DNA of 64,000 bases from G016756615 sp050958605 (GTDB lineage Bacteria > Pseudomonadota > Alphaproteobacteria > Rhizobiales > Rhizobiaceae). The position numbers and the translations under genes were made by a program. The stretch is taken from the NCBI RefSeq assembly GCF_050958605.1, contig NZ_JBJHDO010000002.1, positions 372,001 to 436,000 on the forward strand, given 5' to 3'. A model generated the notes under the pieces. It ran no database searches and was not told the origin of the DNA. It saw nothing but the letters and a program-made list of their open reading frames with translations. Shown in pieces: positions 49,685 to 58,323 of the stretch; the stretch's first letter is position 1; every line of letters begins with the position of its first letter.

Positions 49685-51301
49685 TTATCGATGGTCCGCG
49701 AGAATGAGATCCGCGCCCTTCCAGCCGGTCACCATCGTTGCGGCATTGGTGTTGCCGGTGACGTTGCCGGGAAAGATCGAGGCATCGACGATGCGCAGGC
49801 CAGAGAGGCCATGCACCTTCAGCCGGGAGTCCACGACTGCGGTATTCGGATCCGGACCCATGCGGCAGGTCGAGACGGGATGATAGACCGTGCCGCTGCG
49901 CCTGCGGAAGTCGAGGACCAGCTCTTCGTCCGTGCGGCAGGCGGGTCCGGGCAGCACTTCCTCGGCGATGACCTCCGACAGCACCCTCGTCGCTGCCATC
50001 CGGCGCAGGAATTTCACGGCATCCAGCATCTCGGCGACATCCTCGTCGGTCGAAAAGGCATTGGCAACGATCTTCGGGTAGGCCGAGGGGTTCCCGGAGC
50101 GGATCATGATCGAGCCGCGGCTGGTCGGTCGGCAGTTGGACAGCCCGATCGAAAAGCCCGGCCAGGGGTCGGGCGTCAGGATCGGTCGCTCGCCGGTCTT
50201 GGGGATGACTGTCGAGAATGCCTGGAAATAGAGCTGCATGTTGGCTCGTTCTCGCCCCGGATCGGTACGGAAGAAGCCGCCGCCCTGGTTCATGCTCATC
50301 GACAGGGGTCCAGTGCGCAGCAGAAGATACTGCATTCCCACGAGTGCTTTGCCCCACCAAGGGCGCAGGACTTGGTTCAGCGTGGGCACGGTGGCCTTGT
50401 AGGTATAATTGATGCCGAGATGATCCTGGAGATTGGCACCGACATGGTCGTTCGCATGGACGACTGCGATCCCGAACTCCCTTAGCAGGGGAGCGGGGCC
50501 GACGCCGGAAAGCTGCAGCAATTGCGGCGTGTTGACGGAGCCGGCGCAAAGCACCACTTCCCGAGCCGCGCCGACCGAACAGGGGCGCCCGTCCTTGCAA
50601 TAGTCGACGCCCACTGCACGACTGCCTTCGAAGCGGACCCGGGTCGCGAGCGCGCCGGTTTCGACACGGACGTTCGGCCGCTTCATTGCGGGGCGCAGGA
50701 AGGCGCGGGCAGCGGACATACGGCGGCCACCTTTCGTGGTGATCTGATAGATGCCGACGCCGTCCTGCTCCGCGCCGTTGAAATCGGAGTTCAAGGGCAG
50801 GCCGAGTTCCTTGCCGGCAGCGAGGAAGCGCTGGCAGAGAGGATGCACGTTCCGTCTGTTGTCGGTGACGTGGATCGGCCCGGCCCGGCCACGCCAATCG
50901 TCGGCGCCGGCCTCATTGTCCTCGACCGCCTTGAAGATCGGCAGAAGATCATCGAATCCCCAGCCGGGATTGCCGGCGTCGCGCCAGGAGTCGAAATCCT
51001 CGCGCTGGCCCCTGATCCAGACCATGGCGTTGATCGAGCTCGAGCCACCGAGCAGCTTGCCGCGCGGCCAGTGGTCGGCGTTTCCGGCCAGCCCGGGATC
51101 GGGCTCGGTCTTGTAGTTCCAGTTGACGGCTGGATCGAAGAAGGTCTTGCCGTAGCCGAGCGGCATCTGCACGAAGAAGCGGCGGTCCGAGCCACCCGCC
51201 TCGAGCACCAGCACGGAGAAGCGGCCGCTCGCCGACAGGCGCTCCGCGACTACCGAACCGGCGGAGCCCGAGCCGACGACGATGAAATCATAGGTCTGCA
51301 T
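49685..51301 (-). CDS. GMC-family FAD-dependent oxidoreductase
   Basis: 538 residues. FAD-binding VVGSGSAGSVVAERLS at the N-terminus, the GMC signatures WPRGKLLGGSSSINAMVWIRG and CAGSVNTPQLLQLSGVG, and the C-terminal catalytic His region GTVYHPVSTCRMG (His) with NTNAATM (Asn). It oxidises an alcohol such as choline or a sugar alcohol; the neighbouring sugar-acid dehydratase suggests a polyol or sugar. The start MQTYDF has no strong ribosome site. It is transcribed together with the dehydratase gene. Confidence 0.92.
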   Translation of the reverse strand: MQTYDFIVVGSGSAGSVVAERLSASGRFSVLVLEAGGSDRRFFVQMPLGYGKTFFDPAVNWNYKTEPDPGLAGNADHWPRGKLLGGSSSINAMVWIRGQREDFDSWRDAGNPGWGFDDLLPIFKAVEDNEAGADDWRGRAGPIHVTDNRRNVHPLCQRFLAAGKELGLPLNSDFNGAEQDGVGIYQITTKGGRRMSAARAFLRPAMKRPNVRVETGALATRVRFEGSRAVGVDYCKDGRPCSVGAAREVVLCAGSVNTPQLLQLSGVGPAPLLREFGIAVVHANDHVGANLQDHLGINYTYKATVPTLNQVLRPWWGKALVGMQYLLLRTGPLSMSMNQGGGFFRTDPGRERANMQLYFQAFSTVIPKTGERPILTPDPWPGFSIGLSNCRPTSRGSIMIRSGNPSAYPKIVANAFSTDEDVAEMLDAVKFLRRMAATRVLSEVIAEEVLPGPACRTDEELVLDFRRRSGTVYHPVSTCRMGPDPNTAVVDSRLKVHGLSGLRIVDASIFPGNVTGNTNAATMVTGWKGADLILADHR

Positions 51302-51487
51302 GGATAGTGTCGCTCAACGCCCGGCTGGAACGATATGCGGCCAAGCCTAGTCTCGCGTTTCCACTGCACAGGTCGGCCTTACGGCATGGCCTGTGAAAAA
51401 AGCGACTGCCCCGAACATTTGCGAAGGCGCGTTGACGGCTCGTCAGGCCGGCCTTACGAACGGGCGGATCAACGAGAGGATGAGACG

Positions 51488-51871
51488 GTGGAGACGGAAA
51501 AGCCGGTCGGCGAATTGACCTTGCGGACGCTCGCCATGCCGGCCGACGCCAATGCTGCGGGCGACATATTCGGCGGCTGGGTCATGGCCCAGATGGACCT
51601 GGCATGCGGCATCCGGGCCGCCGAGCGGGCGAAGGGCAGGGTAGTCACTGCCGCCGTGAAGGAGATGTCGTTCGCCAAGCCGATGAAGATCGGCGATACG
51701 CTTTGCATCTACACCCATATCGAACGAATTGGACGGACCTCGATGGTGCTCAAGGTCGAGGCCTGGGCGCAGCGCTATCTGTCGGACCTCATGGAGAAAG
51801 TCACCGACGCCGATTTCGTCATGGTGCGCCTCGACGCCAGCGGAAAGCCGACGCCCGTCCCCCAGGCGTGA
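51488..51871 (+). CDS. Acyl-CoA thioesterase, YciA-like
   Basis: 127 residues of the hot-dog fold. It starts METEKPVGELTLRTLAMPADANAAGDIFGGWVMAQMDLACGI, with catalytic Asp in GDIFGGW and the segment RIGRTSMVLKVEAW. It hydrolyses acyl-CoA esters. The GTG at 51488 has AGAGGA before it and fits the family start; the upstream frame is not used. It is divergent from the GMC gene. Confidence 0.9.
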   Translation: METEKPVGELTLRTLAMPADANAAGDIFGGWVMAQMDLACGIRAAERAKGRVVTAAVKEMSFAKPMKIGDTLCIYTHIERIGRTSMVLKVEAWAQRYLSDLMEKVTDADFVMVRLDASGKPTPVPQA

Positions 51872-51891
51872 ACAGTCCGTTCCGGAAATGT

Positions 51892-52263
51892 TTACGCGGC
51901 GTGCGCGAGGTCGAAACGCATGCGCGCTTCCCTGACCCGTGCCGTGTTCAAGCGCGCCCACTCCCCGAGCGCGTTGACCGGCACCAGCAGCTCGCGGCCG
52001 AGATCGGTGAGTTCGTAATCGACACGTGGCGGAATGGTGGGAAACACCGTTCTTGTAACGAATCCATCACGTTCCAGGCCGCGCAGGGTGGTGGTCAGCA
52101 TCTTCTGGGAAATGCCGCCGACGGCGTGACGAAGCTCGCTGAAGCGCATCGGCCCGTCGCCGAGCTTGCCGACAACCAGGACCGTCCATTTGTCGCCCAC
52201 GCGCTGAAGGATCTCGCTGACGGCGCGGCAGTCTTCACTGCGGTGCGGGTGCCTTGGTTTCAA
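51892..52263 (-). CDS. HxlR-family transcriptional regulator
   Basis: 123 residues. The winged helix typical of HxlR/YtfH proteins is seen in RVGDKWTVLVVGKLGDGPMRFSELRHAVGGISQKMLTTTLRGLERDGFVTRTVFPTIPPRVDYELTDLGRELL. A Cys in HRSEDCRAVSEIL near the N-terminus may be redox-active, as in other members. The start is a TTG at 52263 with a perfect AGGAGG 8 bases ahead. It is divergent from a flavin reductase gene and probably represses it through the 85-bp gap. Confidence 0.9.
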   Translation of the reverse strand: MKPRHPHRSEDCRAVSEILQRVGDKWTVLVVGKLGDGPMRFSELRHAVGGISQKMLTTTLRGLERDGFVTRTVFPTIPPRVDYELTDLGRELLVPVNALGEWARLNTARVREARMRFDLAHAA

Positions 52264-52348
52264 AAAAGTGCCTCCTTGTGCACTGCGGCATTGGTCACCT
52301 AGATAGTGCCAGTTTCCAAAGTATACCAGATTCTGAAAGGAGAAGACA

Positions 52349-52951
52349 ATGTCCAAGCCCAGGATTGCCGTGGTGCTCGGCTCGACGCGCGAAGCCAGAT
52401 TCGCGGATGTGCCCGGCAAATGGATCGCCGATCTTGCAGCAAAGCGTGGTGACCTCGAGGTTGAGGTCGTCGATCTGCGCGACTATCCGCTGCCGTTCTT
52501 CGACGAGGTCGCCTCCTCCCTGTGGGTCCCGTCACAGAACGAGGTCGCTCAGAAGTGGCAGAAGAAGGTCGACGAATTCGACGGCTTCATTTTCGTGACC
52601 GGTGAATATACGCGCGGGCCGACGGCGGCTCTGAAGAACGCTCTCGACTATGCCTATACCGAATGGAACAAGAAGCCCGCTGGTTTCGTCGGCTACGGCG
52701 GTGTCGGTGGCGCCCGTGCGGTCGAGCAGCTCCGCCTCAATGCGATCGAGCTGCAGATGGCCCCGGTGAGGACCGCCGTCCACATCGTGTGGGCAGATTA
52801 TTCGGCGATCAAGGGCGGCCAGAACATTGCCGAGTTCGATCACCTCGGCGCTGCCGCGAACGAGATGCTCGACCAGCTCTCCTGGTTCGGTCGTGCCCTT
52901 AAGGCAGCGCGGGATGCAGATGCTGCGGGCGCGGATGCCAAGGCCGCCTGA
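52349..52951 (+). CDS. NAD(P)H-dependent FMN reductase
   Basis: 200 residues with a flavodoxin-like fold: IAVVLGSTREARFADVPGKWIAD (phosphate loop), GEYTRGPTAALKNALDYAYTEWNKKP and GYGGVGGARAVEQLR. It transfers electrons from NAD(P)H to FMN or quinones. AAGGAGAAGAC lies directly ahead of the ATG. The divergent HxlR regulator suggests induction by oxidants or electrophiles. Confidence 0.92.
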   Translation: MSKPRIAVVLGSTREARFADVPGKWIADLAAKRGDLEVEVVDLRDYPLPFFDEVASSLWVPSQNEVAQKWQKKVDEFDGFIFVTGEYTRGPTAALKNALDYAYTEWNKKPAGFVGYGGVGGARAVEQLRLNAIELQMAPVRTAVHIVWADYSAIKGGQNIAEFDHLGAAANEMLDQLSWFGRALKAARDADAAGADAKAA

Positions 52952-53003
52952 ACGGTTTCACTTGCTCTCGCGGGTCTCCCACTTGCGGGATCATTCTCAG
53001 CAG

Positions 53004-53024
53004 GGGCAGCGCAACGCGCTGCCC
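53004..53024. terminator. Hairpin between convergent genes
   Basis: Perfect 9-bp stem GGGCAGCGC / GCGCTGCCC with a three-base loop, midway between the flavin reductase stop and the CBS-domain gene stop. No T-run on either side. Confidence 0.45.
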
Positions 53025-53057
53025 TACGCGCTCTCCGAGACGGCTCTCGATCCCACG

Positions 53058-54350
53058 CTACTGGGCAGTCGGCAGCCTCGATGCAATCACCTTGTCGATA
53101 CGGCGACCATCGAGATCGACCACCTCGAAGCGCCAGCCCTGGGCGTCCACCGACTCGCCGGTGACGGGAAGGTGGTGCATATGGGAGAGGATGTAGCCGG
53201 CAACGGTCTCGTAGTCGCGGTTTTCCGGAAGCTCGATGCCGAGATGATCGGCCATCTCGTCCGCCTGCATGTAGCCGGCGAGCAGCCATGAGCCGTCCTC
53301 GCGCTGTACGACAAGCTGGTCGTCCTCGTCGAGATCGGAGCGAAACACGCCGGTGATCGCCTCCAATATGTCGGCCGGCGTGACGATGCCTTCGAAATGC
53401 CCGTACTCGTCATGCACGAGCGCCATCGGCACGTCCGAATCCTTCAGGGTCGCCAGGACGTCCAGGGCGTCTGCCTGGTCGTGGACGATGGGAGCGGGCC
53501 GCAGATGCCGGCGCGGATCGAAAGGCTGGCCTGCCAGGACGGCGGCAAGCACTTCGCGCGACTGCACGACGCCGACCATGGCATCGACGCTGCCTTCTCC
53601 GGCGGGCAGCCGAGAGTGCGGCGTCTCCATCAGCAGCTTGCGGGTTGTCGCTTCGTCCGCCTGGAGGTTGATCCAGTCCACTTCCGTCCGAGGGGTCATG
53701 ACTCCGCGCACGGCGCGGTCACCCAGGCGCATGACGCCGGCAATCATTCGCCGTTCGTCGGATTCGATCGTTCCGTGATGCTCGGCCTCCGCCACCAGCA
53801 TCTTTATCTCCTCGTCGGTGACTTTTTCGGCGCTTTCCTCGCGCTGGCCCATGATCCACAGGACGCCGCGGCCGGAAATATCGAGCAGCCACACCACCGG
53901 CGCGGCCACCTTGGCCAGAAGCGTCATGGCGGGCGCCACACGGACAGAGATCGCTTCCGGATTGCGTAGGGCGATCTGCTTTGGCACCAGCTCGCCGATG
54001 ATGAGGGACACATAGGTGATGGCGGCAACCACGATGCCGACGCCCAAAGCGTTGGCAGCCCCCGTGCTCATACCGTTTTCCGACAGCAGCCGGGCCAGCC
54101 GTTCGCCCAGCGTCGCCCCTGAAAATGCGCCCGACAGAACCCCGACGAGCGTAATCCCGATCTGCACCGTCGAGAGGAAACGGCCAGGATTTTCGCCAAG
54201 CGCCAGGGCGGGACCGGCTCCCTTGATCCCGCGTTCGATCATGGCTTTCAGCCGGGCCGGCCGGGAGGAGACCACGGCCAGCTCGGACATTGCGAGGAGA
54301 CCGTTAAGGACGACGAGTACAACGACCGTCGCGATTTCTATGTAAATCAT
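53058..54350 (-). CDS. Hemolysin-family membrane protein (DUF21-CBS-CorC)
   Basis: 430 residues. DUF21 transmembrane part with three or four helices, then two CBS domains (about 200-330; MTPRTEVDWINLQ, VHDQADALDVLATLKDSDVPMALVHDEYGHFEGIVTPADILEAI) and a CorC/HlyC C-terminal domain (EDGSWLLAGYMQADEMADHLG). Members are thought to be magnesium or cobalt efflux or transport modulators. ATG 54350 (MIYIEI) is the conserved start. It is divergent from no gene and convergent with the flavin reductase gene. Confidence 0.9.
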   Translation of the reverse strand: MIYIEIATVVVLVVLNGLLAMSELAVVSSRPARLKAMIERGIKGAGPALALGENPGRFLSTVQIGITLVGVLSGAFSGATLGERLARLLSENGMSTGAANALGVGIVVAAITYVSLIIGELVPKQIALRNPEAISVRVAPAMTLLAKVAAPVVWLLDISGRGVLWIMGQREESAEKVTDEEIKMLVAEAEHHGTIESDERRMIAGVMRLGDRAVRGVMTPRTEVDWINLQADEATTRKLLMETPHSRLPAGEGSVDAMVGVVQSREVLAAVLAGQPFDPRRHLRPAPIVHDQADALDVLATLKDSDVPMALVHDEYGHFEGIVTPADILEAITGVFRSDLDEDDQLVVQREDGSWLLAGYMQADEMADHLGIELPENRDYETVAGYILSHMHHLPVTGESVDAQGWRFEVVDLDGRRIDKVIASRLPTAQ

Positions 54351-54426
54351 AGAGACCCAATAGCATTGTGCCCGGCGCTTGATGAAGAGCAAAAAACACG
54401 GGGCCGACAGGGTTTTTGGTCAGCCC

Positions 54427-55443
54427 TCACCGGCAGGCGCGATAGCCGTTGCGGCGCTCCTTGATGTCGAAGTGGAAATGATCCCTGTGGTCATGGTCGT
54501 AACCTGGCCCGAGAACCGTGGTGAAATAGTCGCAGCCGTCGGCGCGCACGGAATTCAGAAAACCGCGCTGGCGGAACGCGAACCATCCAGGCTTGCGCAC
54601 GTCGATGTCGCGACCGTTCTTGAGCTCGACGCGCATGATGTCGAGGGCATTGCCCTTGGAATGTTCCGACGCCGTCCTCGTGCCGCGAATCCGGCGGCAG
54701 GAATAGCTCGAGCCTTGATGGATCGTCTTGACGCCTGAGAAGTAGCGGGTGCGGGCGGCAGGGATCAGTTCCCGGCGCGTCCAAAGGGCGATCGTTGCCG
54801 CCATCTCGCAGCGAAGCGTGGCGGCCGGCTTTACCTGGACATTGCCAATGGCCGACACTTTGACCGGATGATCGATCGCGCACAGACCGCCGTCGTCGAT
54901 CGGCGGCAATTCCTCGTAGCGGACGCCCAGCCGCTTAAGCTCCTGGCGGCACGACACCTCGTCGGCCGGCATAATGTTCGGCTCCGCCGGCGTCATACGA
55001 GGAGAAAGCGTCGGGTCGTCGACATGCGGATAACCAACCAGTTGCGGCGTGATCGGGGCTGGCTCGACCGAATCAGGTACGACCGGCACAGTCTCGACGA
55101 GGGCTGGCTCTGTGAGAGCTGGCTCGGCGATGGCAGGAGCGGGCTCGGCCGAAGGAGGGGTGCGGGCTTGATAGGTTGGGACCGGTGCAGGAGGAGCCAG
55201 ATTGCTGACGCCGCCCGGCAAAGCGGCGGTCGTTACCCCGACATCGACCTCCGGGCGCAGCGAGAGCACGTTGTCGGTGCTGCAGGCCGAAATGACAGCC
55301 AGGCCGATAGCGAGGCTCAGAAGGATCGGCTTTCGCGGGAGCCGGCGGCAGCGCGACGCGACGGCAGCCATCCTGTCCGCCACGGGCCACTGCGCGGCCG
55401 CTTGGGCGCGCAAGGGACGCTCTGTCTCTGTGAATTTGTGCAT
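54427..55443 (-). CDS. Extensin-like protein, first of tandem pair
   Basis: 338 residues. An N-terminal hydrophobic segment ends VISAC, a possible lipobox, followed by a Pro/Thr-rich linker of about 120 residues. The C-terminal extensin domain has SEHSKGNALDI and DHFHFDIKERRNGYRACR, i.e. the S-x-H-x6-D and H-x-H sets of M15-type zinc peptidases. This suggests a periplasmic peptidoglycan hydrolase. It is followed by a paralogous gene on the same strand about 180 bp away. Confidence 0.85.
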   Translation of the reverse strand: MHKFTETERPLRAQAAAQWPVADRMAAVASRCRRLPRKPILLSLAIGLAVISACSTDNVLSLRPEVDVGVTTAALPGGVSNLAPPAPVPTYQARTPPSAEPAPAIAEPALTEPALVETVPVVPDSVEPAPITPQLVGYPHVDDPTLSPRMTPAEPNIMPADEVSCRQELKRLGVRYEELPPIDDGGLCAIDHPVKVSAIGNVQVKPAATLRCEMAATIALWTRRELIPAARTRYFSGVKTIHQGSSYSCRRIRGTRTASEHSKGNALDIMRVELKNGRDIDVRKPGWFAFRQRGFLNSVRADGCDYFTTVLGPGYDHDHRDHFHFDIKERRNGYRACR

Positions 55444-55624
55444 CCGGCTTTCCGAACCAAAGGTCAGCGCTGCAAAAAATCGCTCTCGATCTTCGGACCG
55501 ATGCCGTGGTCGACATCGACCCGTTCGTGCGCGTTCGGTGCCCAGAATAGGAGCGAAGGGTAAAGGAAAACTCAGCGCGAGCTTTTACGCCTGCGGCCTG
55601 ATTCAGGCCGCCGAAATCTCAGCT

Positions 55625-56479
55625 TCATCGGCAGTAGGTTCCGCCGTTGCGACGCTTGGCGAGGTCGAAGTGGAAATGCTGCGCATGATCGGCATCCGTC
55701 CCGGGGCCGAGGACCGTCTTGAACGGTCCGCATGCGGCCATCCTCACCCTGGAGAGAAAGTCGGCTTCCCTGGAGTCGGTTGCCGCGGTCACGTTTATGG
55801 TCCGGCCGCCGGCCAGCTTGAAACCGCCGATGTCGATGGCATTGCCGAAGGCGTGCTCGGAGAGTTTGGTCGTGCCGTTGCGGGGACGGCAGACGAAAGC
55901 GGAGCCGTGGCTTATGGCCAGAAGGTCGTCGTCGAACACAGATTTGGCGGCGGGGGCGACGACATCGGCCAGGAAACGTGCGGTTGCCTCGGCCGTGGCG
56001 CAGTTGAGTACGGCTTCCGGCGCGAGATCGATGTTTTTGCCGAAGGACTTGATGGTCAGAGGGTGTGCGACAATGCAGCCTGGCGCCTCATCGATCGGGG
56101 CATGGTCTGAGAAATCGACGCCGAGTGCGCGCAACCGCGCACGGCACGCAAGCTCATCCGTCGGAACCGGCGGGGTGGCCCGGCGCGACTCGTCCGCCGT
56201 CTCGTCGCTCCGAGGCGGCGCGGCTGGCGCAGGGGCCTGTTCGGGAACCGGACGTGTTGAAGGCAATGGCCCCCGATTTCCCGGGATGGTTGGTGAAGCG
56301 CCATGTTGCGGACGCGGCGAAGGCAGTGGCGGCGGGTTGACGTCTGTCGGAGCAAGCGGCGAAGACGCCGGCTTCGGCGCCCGGGCAGGCAGGTCGAGCG
56401 CTGATGCGGTGCTTGCGCAAGCCAACGCCTGGATCATGCAGAGGAGGCCGGTCGCCAGTCGGATCGCCAACAATGCCAT
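55625..56479 (-). CDS. Extensin-like protein, second of tandem pair
   Basis: 284 residues. A signal peptide leads to a Pro-rich linker and the same extensin domain (SEHAFGNAIDIGGF; HFHFDLAKRRNGGTYCR) with its zinc-type His/Asp residues. Compared with its neighbour the linker is shorter and there is no clear lipobox. The two share about half of the residues in the C-terminal 170. Function is probably cell-wall related by fold; no experiment is known to me. Confidence 0.84.
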   Translation of the reverse strand: MALLAIRLATGLLCMIQALACASTASALDLPARAPKPASSPLAPTDVNPPPLPSPRPQHGASPTIPGNRGPLPSTRPVPEQAPAPAAPPRSDETADESRRATPPVPTDELACRARLRALGVDFSDHAPIDEAPGCIVAHPLTIKSFGKNIDLAPEAVLNCATAEATARFLADVVAPAAKSVFDDDLLAISHGSAFVCRPRNGTTKLSEHAFGNAIDIGGFKLAGGRTINVTAATDSREADFLSRVRMAACGPFKTVLGPGTDADHAQHFHFDLAKRRNGGTYCR

Positions 56480-56626
56480 GGCGGGAACATGCCACGGGCG
56501 TCACGGATTGGAAGCCACGTCGCTCGCGACCAAGATCCAATCCCTGGCCGGTGCCACCGTCAAACGTAAGATAATCAACGGATTGATTGGCTTTGTTCGG
56601 CTGAATCACTTTGAGTGACGGGTTCG

Positions 56627-57064
56627 TCACGCGCCGATTGCTTCCAACCCTTCTTCCAGATAGTCGGCCAGCATCGGCAGGCCGAGGAGATAGGACGACG
56701 TACGCTTGTTGCTGCGTTGCCGTGCTTCGTTGACGGCGTCGGCCCATTCCGCCGCGTCGTAGTCGCCGCGGCCGATCCACACGAGGGCAACCAGGTCCGC
56801 AGCCTCGTCGACGTTCAGGTCGTCGATCAATTCGCGTAATTCCTCTTCTGTGAGATTTTCCTCCTCCTCCTCGGCGAGGCCGTCGTGGTTATGGCTGTCA
56901 CGGGCATCCCCGTCGAGTTCGATCTCGTGCTCGCTGCCGCCCGCATAGTCGTCGTTCATCGCGGCGCCGATCGCCTTTGCCTTGAGGATGAACAGCCGCA
57001 CGGTGTCCGGGTCGATGGTAAGTTCCCATTCCTTCTCGTCAGGGTGCCGCACAGCCACCTCCAT
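56627..57064 (-). CDS. DUF3775-family protein
   Basis: 145 residues, very acidic in the middle (GLAEEEEENLTEEELRELIDDLN). The C-terminal half carries AADLVALVWIGRGDYDAAEWADAVNEARQRS and TSSYLLGLPMLADYLEEGLEAIG, which match DUF3775. ATG 57064 is preferred to the one at 57124. No function is known; the gene is divergent from the DUF486 gene. Confidence 0.82.
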   Translation of the reverse strand: MEVAVRHPDEKEWELTIDPDTVRLFILKAKAIGAAMNDDYAGGSEHEIELDGDARDSHNHDGLAEEEEENLTEEELRELIDDLNVDEAADLVALVWIGRGDYDAAEWADAVNEARQRSNKRTSSYLLGLPMLADYLEEGLEAIGA

Positions 57065-57184
57065 CTTCGGGCGCGGTGATGATAACGCATTTCGTGGCGT
57101 TGCGGCAGAAGGATGGCGCGGCATGGATTGACAGGAAGGGGCGGGGCGCTGAAATGCGCCGCTTCACCTATTCAAGATGGTCCG

Positions 57185-57535
57185 ATGACAACGCTTCTCT
57201 CGCCAAAAATCCTGCCAATCCTCATGCTGGTTGCGTCGAATGTCTTCATGACCTTTGCCTGGTACGGCCATCTGAAGTTCAAGATGTGGCCGCTCTACAC
57301 GGCGGTTCTCTTTAGCTGGGGCATCGCCTTCATCGAATACTGGCTTGCCGTGCCCGCTAACCGCATCGGCCATGAGGTCTATTCGGCCGCGCAGCTCAAG
57401 ACGATCCAGGAGGTCATCACGCTCAGTGTCTTCGTCGTCTTTTCAGTGTTCTACCTGAAGGAGGCGATTACCTGGAATCATGTCCTCGGCTTCATACTCA
57501 TTGCTGGCGGAGCGGCCCTGATCTTCCGCGCCTAG
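57185..57535 (+). CDS. DUF486-family small membrane transporter-like protein
   Basis: 116 residues with four transmembrane helices (ILPILMLVASNVFMTFAWYG, WPLYTAVLFSWGIAFIEYW, TLSVFVVFSVFYLKEA and VLGFILIAGGAALIFRA). This is the SMR-like DUF486 family. It may move a small cation or act in membrane homeostasis; not known. The ATG at 57185 is the conserved start. It is followed 110 bp later by the TPR gene. Confidence 0.88.
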   Translation: MTTLLSPKILPILMLVASNVFMTFAWYGHLKFKMWPLYTAVLFSWGIAFIEYWLAVPANRIGHEVYSAAQLKTIQEVITLSVFVVFSVFYLKEAITWNHVLGFILIAGGAALIFRA

Positions 57536-57644
57536 AGCATGGCTGCGGAAAGGTTTGCGTCGAGAGGAGCAAAAATTACGCGAGGCTGGGAATAGACGCC
57601 TGGGCGCAAGCGTTGGACATCCAAGGACTAGGAAGGAGGCTCCC

Positions 57645-58187
57645 ATGCAGAGACTAACCCTCGCCTTGGCTTGGATGCTTCTCGCGGGACCGCTCCTGGC
57701 GACGCCTGCCCTTTCGGCGGGTGGTGGCGGCGGCGGAGGCGGCGGCCAGACGACCAGCCAGTGCAAGAGGGGGCAGGTATGGGACGCCAAAAGGCAGAAA
57801 TGCGTGACCCCAAAAAGGGGTGAGATCGACGACGACAGCCTCTACGAGGCGGGGCGCGACCTGGCCAATGCCGGCCGCTATGGCGAAGCGATCGTCGTCC
57901 TCAGCCTTGCCGCCGACAAATCGGACCCGCGGATCCTCAATTATCTCGGCTATTCCCACCGCAAGCAGGGTCGAGTGCAGGTAGGGCTCGGCTACTATGA
58001 GGAAGCGCTGCGGGCCAATCCCGATTACACGCTTGCGCGCGAATATCTGGGCGAGGCCCACCTCCAGCTCGGCGACGTCAATTCCGCCCGCGAACAGCTC
58101 CGCGAGATCGAGAAAAGGTGCGGCCGGGGCTGCGCGGAATACACAGAGCTCTCCGAACAGATCTTGCAATTCCAGAGACGAGGATGA
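57645..58187 (+). CDS. Exported TPR-repeat protein
   Basis: 180 residues. Signal peptide (MQRLTLALAWMLLAGPLLATPALSA), a Gly run, a CxxGQVWDAKRQKCV segment with two Cys, then about three TPR units (YEAGRDLANAGRYGEAIVVLSLA, ILNYLGYSHRKQGRVQVGLGYYEEALRANPDYT, REYLGEAHLQLGDVNSAREQLREIEKRC). It probably scaffolds a periplasmic complex. GGAAGGAGG before the ATG is near perfect. A terminator follows. Confidence 0.88.
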   Translation: MQRLTLALAWMLLAGPLLATPALSAGGGGGGGGGQTTSQCKRGQVWDAKRQKCVTPKRGEIDDDSLYEAGRDLANAGRYGEAIVVLSLAADKSDPRILNYLGYSHRKQGRVQVGLGYYEEALRANPDYTLAREYLGEAHLQLGDVNSAREQLREIEKRCGRGCAEYTELSEQILQFQRRG

Positions 58188-58239
58188 TGCGGGACTTCGC
58201 CCTCTCACGGGCTGCGGGAGTGGGTGAGAGACGAGGCCA

Positions 58240-58274
58240 GAATGGGCGGCCGCAGCGCAGCCGCCCATTCTCTT
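58240..58274 (+). terminator. Terminator after the TPR gene
   Basis: Perfect 11-bp stem GAATGGGCGGC (58240-58250) / GCCGCCCATTC (58260-58270), 9-base loop, followed by TCTT. The T-run is weak. Confidence 0.6.
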
Positions 58275-58323
58275 GCCGGTACGAGCATGCCGTCAAGCGC
58301 CGGGTCACTTAGCCGCGAAGCGC

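Noticed and set aside
48456..50897. Treating the whole 813-codon minus-strand frame as one fused protein with the dehydratase
   Set aside because: Everything upstream of the ATG at 49673 lies inside the GMC gene in a different frame and is low-complexity; the dehydratase start is clear.
57532..57560. TAGAGCATG after the DUF486 stop, similar to the edge of the RIME-like element
   Set aside because: Only the first 9-10 bases match and no palindrome follows, so a repeat copy is not supported.
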